Shown: positions 57,064 through 64,000 of the stretch, one piece after another | Layout: the number at the start of each line of letters is the position of its first letter | Position numbering within the stretch: the stretch's first letter is position 1 | Source: Hysterangium stoloniferum | Lineage: Eukaryota; Basidiomycota; Agaricomycetes; Hysterangiales; Hysterangiaceae | Assembly (NCBI GenBank): GCA_015178975.1 | Contig: WHVD01000203.1 | Location: 62,001 to 126,000 of the forward strand | Length of the DNA: 64,000 nt | Direction: 5' to 3' | The notes under the pieces: generated by a model | What the model was told of the DNA's origin: nothing | Database searches by the model: none | Seen by the model: the letters and a program-made list of their open reading frames with translations, nothing else | Position numbers and translations under genes: made by a program

Positions 57064-58327
57064 GTATATCAGATCTCAACTCTGTGACTCGCTCATCCTG
57101 GGTCCCAAATGCAAAGCTGCCGAAGGACCATCCCAACTCCAATCCCCATTGCAACTTTACACCACTCAACCCGAAACCCCAATTCAGCCGACAACATCAG
57201 CTTCAGTCAAAGAAGTTACCGAGGAGATTACCGAGGTAATGAAGGACACCAATATTCCCCACACTTCTGACAACGAAGCAGAAGATCAGCTGGAGACATT
57301 GAAAAAGAAATCTTCTGACAAACCGACCGAAATGTTGTTTATCAACTCCATTGTGAAATTCGCTGACTACTTGAAATCCGTTGAGGATAGTAAAGAATCA
57401 TCCCGCACTGGAGTCAAAGAACCCGAACCATTTACTGGCAAGGATCTGAAAAAATTGAAGAATTTCCTTCTTCAATGCCGTTTCAGTTTCCATGATCAAC
57501 CCACTGCATTTAAATCCGACAGTCAAAAAGTCAATTTCACGCTCTCTTATCTCAAGGATACCACTCAAGATTGGTTCGAGCCTGGACTATCTGGAATATC
57601 TGACGAGACACCCGTATGGCTCGATGACTGGGATGCCTTTGTGGAAGAACTGGAAACTAATTTCAGACCTTACAATCAATCCGGTGAAGGGGAAAATGAA
57701 TTAATGACGCTCAAGATGAAGGACAATCAACGAGTTTCCGATTATCTCGTCAAGTTCAATACCCTCACCGCATGATGTGGATGGGACGATTCTGCCCTCA
57801 GACACCATTTCTATATGGGACTTCCATCATGCCTTAAAGACGAGATCTGCAAAGATGGAAAGCCAAAAACTCTCCAACTCATGCGGATTAAAGCTCAAAC
57901 ATCCGATGCCTGTTATTGGGAATGCAAAGCCAAGGTCTCTCAAGAGAACCTGACGGAACATTCTCAGAATAACAAGGCGTCGACTAGCAAGTCTTCCGGC
58001 AACAACTCAGGCAATAACACCGGCAACTCTGGCACTAATACTGGCAAATCAAACTCTGACCAGAAGAAAGACAAGAAATCCAACAAGGAAAAACAGTCAA
58101 CTTCTGACAAACCCGACATTTCCCATTTGTTGGGTACCGACGGTAAACTCACCCTGAAGGAGAAACAACGACGTATGGACAACGACCTCTGCCTTTTCTG
58201 CGGGAAAGGCGGACACAAGGTTTCCAACTGTACCGTTAAATCTAACTCTTCCAAGGCCCGCATGGCAACTTCCACTATGACTACAATGTCTAAGGAAAAA
58301 CCCGCCATGGAGTCGAAAAAAGAGTAA
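57064..58327 (+). pseudogene. Element B1 gag
   Basis: One frame from the LTR end to the TAA at 58325-58327, with a single internal stop: TGA at 57773-57775 in NTLTA*CGWDD, probably a former CGA (Arg). No clear ATG near the 5' end. Capsid core DWDAFVEELETNFRPYNQSG; low-complexity Asn/Ser/Lys stretch; zinc knuckle CLFCGKGGHKVSNC (C-x2-C-x4-H-x4-C). Gag would coat the RNA genome in the cytoplasm. It ends in AAAAAAGAGTAA followed by a hairpin, see the frameshift signal. Confidence 0.9.
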
Positions 58328-58362
58328 GCAACCCTCCAGAATCTGCATGGACAGAGGGTTGC
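58316..58362 (+). promoter_or_regulatory. Candidate -1 frameshift signal at the B1 gag-pol junction
   Basis: A6 run (58316-58321), TAA (58325-58327), then GCAACCCTC (58328-58336) pairing perfectly with GAGGGTTGC (58354-58362), 17-nt loop, spacer 6 nt. Pol is in the -1 frame and its frame is closed by a stop near 58291, so a shift would have to occur within the last about 35 nt of gag. Confidence 0.6.
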
Positions 58363-61300
58363 GTTGACTCTCTCCATGTTTCCGAGGTTATCCATCTCAA
58401 CACGTCCACTCTCTCTAATCCCGATTCATTATTTGTAAAACTCGTTTCTGACTTTCTTGGAAATTTAGTGTTCCGAGCTCTGATAGATTCCGGCTCCACA
58501 CACTGTTTTGTAGATACCACCTTTGCCACGAAACATAATCTGAAACTCCATTCTGTTCCTGCAATTTCCTTGCGTCTGTTTGACGGCACTAGCAATACGG
58601 CAATTACCCAAGCCTGTGACATGTCTATCCAGTTCCCTTGTGGAACATCCAGACAGTTACTTTTTTCGTAACACAGTTGGACTCTAGCTGTTTGGTAGTT
58701 CTTGGATACAACTGGCTCACCCGATATAATCCGTTGATTGACTGGGTATTGGGCAGTATTAATTTCCAAATTCCCGACACTTCGGTTCCTCCTGCAGCAT
58801 CTTTTCCAGCCAACGCCTTTTCGGCATCAACAGCATCTCCAGCTTCTACCGAAACCTCCATGCCTCCAAAAATCTCTCTCATCAACACTTTGGCATTTGT
58901 TAGGGCGAGTAAACTGGATGGTTCACAGTGTTTTTCGATCAGCTTAAAAGTTGATGAAGCATCTGGATGTTTTGTGACTCCAGAATTATCCAAGCTAAAA
59001 GCCGACCTGGAAGGAGTTCCCGAAAAATACCATGATTTCACGGACATTTTCAGTAAGCAGAAAGCTGACAAGCTTGCACCACATAGGCCCTACGACCTAA
59101 AAATCGATATTGAGCCCAGTTCAAACCCTCCGTTAGGACCTATTTACCCATTATCCCAATTGGAACTTTCGTCTATTCGGGAATTCCTGGATGAACATCT
59201 GTTGATAGGTTTTATCTGTCCCTCAAAGTCTCCATATGGAGCACCCCTCCTTTTCATCAGAAAGAAGGATGGCTCCCTTCGACTCTGTGTCAATTTCAGA
59301 GGATTAAATTCCATCACACGGAAAGATAAGTATCCACTTCCACTCGTTACTGATTTACTCGATGCCCCATGGAAAGCTCAGATCTACACCAAAATAGACC
59401 TCAAATACGCCTATCATTTGGTCTGAATTGCTGAGGGTGATGAATGGAAAACTGCTTTTCGGACTCGCTATGGATCCTTTGAATGGTTGGTTATGCCATT
59501 CGGCCTTACCAATGCTCCTTCCACTTTCCAACGTTTTGTTAATGATATATTTTCCGACATGCTTGACGTATGTGTTATAGTCTATTTGGACGAACATTTT
59601 GGTATTTTCCGAAGATCCCGCTCTTCACGATGAACAGGTCCGTGAAGTCTTCCGAAGACTCCGTAAAAATGGTCTTTTCGCCAACAGTAAAAAATGCTAC
59701 TTTGACATGGATTCTATTGAATACTTAGTTTTCATTATTGGACCTGATGGTCTCCGTATGGATGAAACCAAGGTTCAAGTTGTCCGTGACTGGCCCGAAC
59801 CACAGAAAGTCAAGGACATTCAGTCATTTTTAGGTTTCGTCAACTTTTACCGTCATTTTATTCGGAACTACTCGGATATTACAGTACCGCTCACTCATCT
59901 TACCCGTAAAACTCAACCATGGGTCTTTGATGACAAATGCCACTCCGCCTTCCAGACTTTAAAAAATGCTTTCACTTCTGCCCCGATTCTTTCCCTTCTG
60001 CCCCGATTCTTTCCCATTGGAAACCTGATGTTCCGATTATTGTGGAAACCAATGCTTCTGATTATGCAATTGCCACGATCCTTTCCATTCAAGATTCCGA
60101 TGGTGAAATTCATCTGGTTGCATTCCTTTCTTGGACACTGAAAGTGTCCAAACTCAACTACGACGTTCATGATAAGGAACTTTTGGCAATTTTTGAAGCT
60201 TTCAAGCATTGGCACCATTATCTCGAAGGTTCCACAACTCCCATTGACGTTGTTACCGATCACAAAAATCTCGAATATTTTTCTACCACTAAACTTTTAA
60301 CCCGCCGGCAGGCCTGCTGGTCCGAATTCCTTTCTGCTTTCAACATGATTATCCGTTTCCGACCCGGACGTCTTGGTGGAAAACCAGATGCCATGACTCG
60401 ACGATGGGACATCTATCCTAAAGAGGGGGAAAGTAACTATGCCGTTGTTAATCCGCATAACTTGAAACCGGTTTTTACAACACAACAACTTTCCACATCT
60501 ATTCGAGCGACTTCCCTCTACTATCCAATTATGCGTAGCGTCATGATTATGGACATTGAGCAATTACATCAAGATATCCTTTCCGCACTCACTTCCGATC
60601 TGGCTCTCAAGCCACACCTAGAAGTTCTTGACAATCCCGACCAACCCCGATGGTCACAAGACTCTCAAGGTTTTATCCGTCTCGATGGACGTATCTATGT
60701 TCCAGATTCCAACAATCTCCGACTCCACATACTTCAGTATAAACACGATCATCCAATCTCCGGACATTACGGCATTAACAATACTCTTGGTTTAATCCGT
60801 AGAGAATATACTTGGCCCAACCTCTGAGATCTTGTAACCCAGTTCTGTAAGTCATGCACCACCTGCTTATGCTCTAAGACCCAGAGGCATAAGCCGTACG
60901 GCCTTCTCAAGCAACTCCCGATACCAGAAGAACCCTGGAACTCAATTTCCATGGATTTTCTCGAACACCTCCCGACTTCCAAAGGCTTTACATCCATTCT
61001 AGTTGTTGTGGATCGATTCTCAAAACAAGGCATTTTCATACCCACTCATGATACAATCACATCCTTACAATTAGCAGAACTTTTCATTATTCACGTATTT
61101 TCCAAACACAGAGTTCCATTTCACGTAACTTCCGATCGAGGCTCCAAGTTCATCTCCCATTTCTTCCAGGCCCTCAGAAAAGCCCTCGACATGAAACTAC
61201 ACTTCACCTTGGGATATCACCCAGAAGGTGATGGACAAACGGAACGTGTAAATCAAACATTGGAACAATATCTCCGCATCTATTGCAATTATCAACAGGA

Positions 61301-62033
61301 CAACTGGAAATCCCTTCTTCCGATTGCGGAATTCGCCTACAATAACTCTCCGAATGCAACTACCGGCATATCTCCTTTCTTCGCCAACAAAGGCTATAAT
61401 CTGAATCTTACTGTACATTCCAAACAAGATTTGGCTTCTGTTCGTGCTCAAGAATTTATTACTGACCTCAACGAATTACATTAAGAACTTCAGAAAGCTA
61501 TTTCTTCCACACCGGAATATTATCAACGTTCTGCGGACAAAAACAGGATCCCACCTCCTAATTTTAAATTCGGTGATCAGGTTTTTGTAAAAGCTCAATT
61601 CTTCCGTACTACCTGACCTTCTAAAAAACTCGCTGAGAAATTCTTGGGCCCTTTTGAAATTATAGCACAAGCCGGATCACTCTCATGGACTCTCCGACTT
61701 CCCGATAGTATGCAAGCGGTTCACCCCATTTTCCACGTTTCCATGTTAGAACCCTGTGTTCCTAACAAAATCCCGGAACGTATTCAACCTCCGTCCCCTT
61801 CAGTCATCATTGACGGAGAACCCGAATTTGAAGTTTCTGAAATTTTGGATTCTAAAATCGACAATCACCGATGTACTTGTAAATTCCTCTATTTAGTCAA
61901 ATGGGCAGGTTATGAAGGTACCAATGAGGAAACTTCATGGATATTGGCCACGGAACTCGGACATGCTATGGAAATTGTTACTGATTTCCACACAGCTTAT
62001 CCAAGCAAACCTGGACCTTTATCATCACTCTGA
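58328..62033 (+). pseudogene. Element B1 pol (protease to chromodomain)
   Basis: Protease RALIDSGSTHCFVD with the catalytic Asp intact; a frameshift near 58655; reverse transcriptase with [23 protein letters not shown] then TGA (59424-59426), [14 protein letters not shown] and YLDE, where one extra base breaks the YLDD box; a 20-bp tandem duplication at about 59978-60017 shifts the frame in the RNase H start; RNase [36 protein letters not shown]; integrase [47 protein letters not shown] (complete DDE); stops at 60825 and near 61482 and 61613; chromodomain LYLVKWAGYEGTNEETSWI. Domain order is that of chromoviruses. Confidence 0.93.
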
Positions 62034-62128
62034 CCATTTCCGTTTTCTTTCTGTTCAGCTTCCGACACTTCCGTTACTTCCAATATCACACTCGTTTTGA
62101 AATCATACAAGTCAAAATTTATTTGCAT

Positions 62129-63240
62129 CTATTTTAAAGTCTCTGACACCCCGAATCCTCCTTCCATTTCTACTCCCATATCATCCGCAATCTCCGCACT
62201 TTCCACCATATCCTGTACCTCTTCATCTTCACTTTCTGGCCCATTTCCTGACTCCCACCTTTTCTCAACACATTCTGCCAACGGATCATTAGGCTGTTCC
62301 CGTGCCTTATCAGAAAATCTCTTGGAAACTGTGATAATACCGATGCTAACCATTACCTTCTCCAGGAATTCGTTTTGCCTCTGGAAATTTCGGACCAATG
62401 AACGGAAACCTTTTTCCTGGATCTCATTATGGTGATCTAGTGTATCCCACATTTTCATAACTTCTGTCCCGATAAAAACTAACGCGTCAATGGCGTCCTT
62501 GAGGAGCTCCATGCCCGTACTATCCGTTTTCAGCACCTCAGTTTCTGCAGCTTTGGCCGCTCCCGAACTTTCCACGTCGTTAGTTTTCTGAGGCTTCTCA
62601 CCTTTTGGAACCCTTTTCGAGGCGAGAGTGCACAGAAGTTTAAGAACTGCACAGGGTTAGCAAGTTCCACCCCATTTTACCTTCTGTTTCCAACATGTCA
62701 TACTCCGTATGGAACATCGATAACAAAGATTTTCATGGACCACTTCCATCCATTCCGGAGCCTTGATCTTTGGCTTCTGTTTTGGAAGTTAATCAAATAC
62801 CGGCCTTATTGTAGATGCACTTACTTTAGGACTCGAAGGTCCAGCCTCTCCCCCTACCTCCACCTCCACGGCTTTTCGCTGTACCCAATAGTTATCTTAT
62901 CGATTGGAACCACGGAAACTTATGGATTTCACTTACCTTTCCTTCCCTTATCTCCTCACGTTTTTTTGCCGCCTCTGACTCCCACTGTAACTTTTCCACC
63001 TCTTCCTTCTTTTTCTGAGCCTCCGCCGTTTTCCGGATCCACGCTTCTTTTTCCGCCTTCGCTCGCTCCAACTCCCATTTTTCCACCTCTTCCACATCCT
63101 TCAACTCCTGCATCAACGCCTTTTCCTCCTCCTCCTGTCGTCGCTTCAACTCCTCCATCCTTTGTCATTTTTTGAAGTACGGCAATTTCGGTATCTGAAT
63201 CTTCCGGGGTAGTGATGAATAGAGGCCGACGAATCGACAT
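62129..63240 (-). pseudogene. Antisense two-intron gene of element B1 with Zn2Cys6 signature
   Basis: Between pol and the 3' LTR, opposite strand. ATG 63240; exon 1 63240-62937 (304 nt, 306 before a 2-nt deletion near 63165); intron 62936-62879 (58 nt, GTAAGT...GTACAG); exon 2 62878-62825 (54 nt); intron 62824-62777 (48 nt, GTAAGT, TTAAC branch, AACAG); exon 3 62776-62129 (648 nt). Junctions are phase 0. Exon 1 is Glu/Lys-rich, probable coiled coil (EELKRRQEEEEKALMQELKD), and has an in-frame TGA shared with B2. Exon 3 shows C18-x2-C21-x6-C28-x10-C39-x2-C42-x6-C49, the Zn(II)2Cys6 spacing, with a TAA (62659-62657) at codon 40, possibly from CAA. The acidic tail follows DAIDALVFIGTEVMKMWDTL. 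Role unknown. Confidence 0.78.
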
Positions 63241-63288
63241 ACAAGTTGTGGATAAAGAAACAAAAATGTTAATTCGAATATTTGGAGG

Positions 63289-63296
63289 TTTTTATA
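63289..63296 (-). promoter_or_regulatory. TATA box of the B1 antisense gene
   Basis: TATAAAAA on the minus strand, 48 bp upstream of the ATG at 63240, in the about 180-bp space before the 3' LTR. Confidence 0.6.
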
Positions 63297-63424
63297 CTCA
63301 GAACATCAGTCGAAACTCTCACCTCCAGAATTGCATAAATTTCACGACACATAATAATCAGCCATCGCTTCAATCACTCAGTACATAATCACCTCTATGG
63401 GATTTCGGCCTAACAGGGGGGTAC

Positions 63425-63967
63425 TGTTACAACCTGTTCCTGGATGTTTCAATATCCGACTTCCAATCTCCGACTACGGAACATCATAGTTACTGTATCA
63501 TCCGCATTCTTCCCTTGTTCCGCATTTGGTAATTTGTCGGTTGACAAGTATTCACTTATTTGTTTGTTATATTCCGATTTCGGAATATTGTCTCCCTAAT
63601 ATGTCTTATTGTATTTCCAATTTAAGAACACTTCCGTTTCCGTCTTATTATGGTCTTAGTTTGTAGTACAATAACGAGTAGACTTATATTAGTTTCCGTG
63701 AATTTGTACTTTACCTTAGATCTGATATCGACTTAGTTTCTTATTCCTCCTCCCGTCTTTCTGTATGCTCGATATTCAGAACTCTTCGGAACTCTGAATA
63801 TCCAGATCTTCCATCATAAGTCTCACTTCTGAAATTAAGGACTTTGAGCGTTTGCATAGAGGCACAGCACATAACTGAAGCCGACATCCTGACCCTATCC
63901 GATAGTTCCTGACTTTCCGGTGACTTTCTGATAGTTCTGGAATAAGTTCCCGACACGGCACTTAACA
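63425..63967 (+). repeat. Element B1 3' LTR
   Basis: 543 bp, TGTTACAACCTGTTCC to GGCACTTAACA. Differences from the 5' LTR are mainly C/T and G/A transitions, for example CGACCCG against CAACCTG at the start. Confidence 0.95.
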
Positions 63968-64000
63968 ATTCCATAATGTCCAGAGATCAGATGATTGTGT
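63968..64000 (-). pseudogene. Element B2 pol, continuation after B1
   Basis: Reverse match to B1 around 60754-60782 (CTCCGGACATTACGGCATT-like, here with CG-to-TG changes). Shows that B2 continues beyond the window. Confidence 0.7.

Larger units (their letters stand above)
56520..63967 (+). mobile_element. Ty3/gypsy chromovirus element B1, full length, with antisense gene
   Basis: 7448 bp with 544- and 543-bp LTRs and target-site duplication ATTCC (56515-56519 and 63968-63972). Order: LTR, gag, protease, reverse transcriptase, RNase H, integrase, chromodomain, antisense gene, polypurine tract (AGGGGGGTAC ending 63424), LTR. Complete in layout but inactivated by stops (TGA in gag, reverse transcriptase, integrase), a one-base insertion at the YLDD box and a 20-bp duplication in the RNase H. 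Confidence 0.97.
51862..64000 (-). mobile_element. Ty3/gypsy element B2 (minus strand), runs off the right edge
   Basis: 3' LTR at 51862-52397 (reverse), polypurine tract just inside, antisense gene 52580-53741 (on +), then pol fragments 53975-54713, 56420-56519 and 63968-64000. The last two join smoothly with B1 removed: both match, in reverse, the B1 integrase N-terminal region near 60762-60870. So B1 and LTR-A2 were inserted into B2. The chromodomain part is replaced by unrelated sequence (53742-53974). Confidence 0.85.

Overview
This is repeat-rich genomic DNA of a filamentous fungus, most likely a basidiomycete of the Agaricomycetes type. The support is short (about 45-85 nt) GT-AG introns, a FunK1-type fungal protein kinase relic, chromodomain-bearing Ty3/gypsy elements, a tyrosine-recombinase (DIRS-like) retroelement, a Helitron relic and a DD34E Tc1/mariner relic. 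No species was assigned. Host genes are few: an apparently intact Old Yellow Enzyme gene (6871-8196, +, 4 exons), a FunK1 kinase pseudogene (8593-9870, -), an unrecognised gene split by a 354-bp tandem duplication (28581-30236, -), and a small kinase-like gene (32311 to about 33563, -).

Layout: 0.5-3.8 kb Ty1/copia pol with its 3' LTR; 3.85-4.67 kb solo LTR (family A); 4.7-6.8 kb degraded repeats; 6.8-9.9 kb host genes; 10.2-19.6 kb a broken Ty3/gypsy element (G1) with a solo LTR-A inside; 19.6-28.1 kb an old CpG-poor repeat graveyard (dispersed repeats, Tc1, tRNA-like sequence, Helitron, copia LTRs); 28.1-33.5 kb a CpG-retaining host island; 34-35.3 kb relics; 35.3-45.6 kb a full-span gypsy element (A, target-site duplication AGATA) holding a solo LTR-B that itself holds LTR-D; 47.4-51.9 kb a DIRS-like element interrupted by a composite LTR; from 51.86 kb past the right edge a minus-strand gypsy element (B2) inserted into the DIRS element. 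B2 is in turn interrupted by solo LTR-A2 (holding solo LTR-C) and by a full-span gypsy element B1 (56520-63967, target-site duplication ATTCC). Many junctions carry 5-bp target-site duplications, so the order of insertion can be read directly.

The most interesting system is carried by gypsy families A and B. Between pol and the 3' LTR each carries a gene on the opposite strand, with its own TATA box about 50 bp upstream of the ATG, two introns at matching positions and phases, an E/K-rich probable coiled coil in exon 1, and in exon 3 a C-x2-C-x6-C-x9/10-C-x2-C-x6-C pattern that fits the Zn(II)2Cys6 signature. Three copies (A 43691-44633, B2 52580-53741, B1 62129-63240) share the arrangement although their sequences have diverged. 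Because the introns lie antisense to the element's genomic RNA, they would not be spliced out during retrotransposition. The same two families also share an A6 run, a gag stop codon and a hairpin with compensatory differences at the gag-pol junction. In B1 pol lies in the -1 frame there, suggesting programmed frameshifting. All copies here carry inactivating lesions, several of them CGA-to-TGA, as expected of cytosine methylation and deamination.
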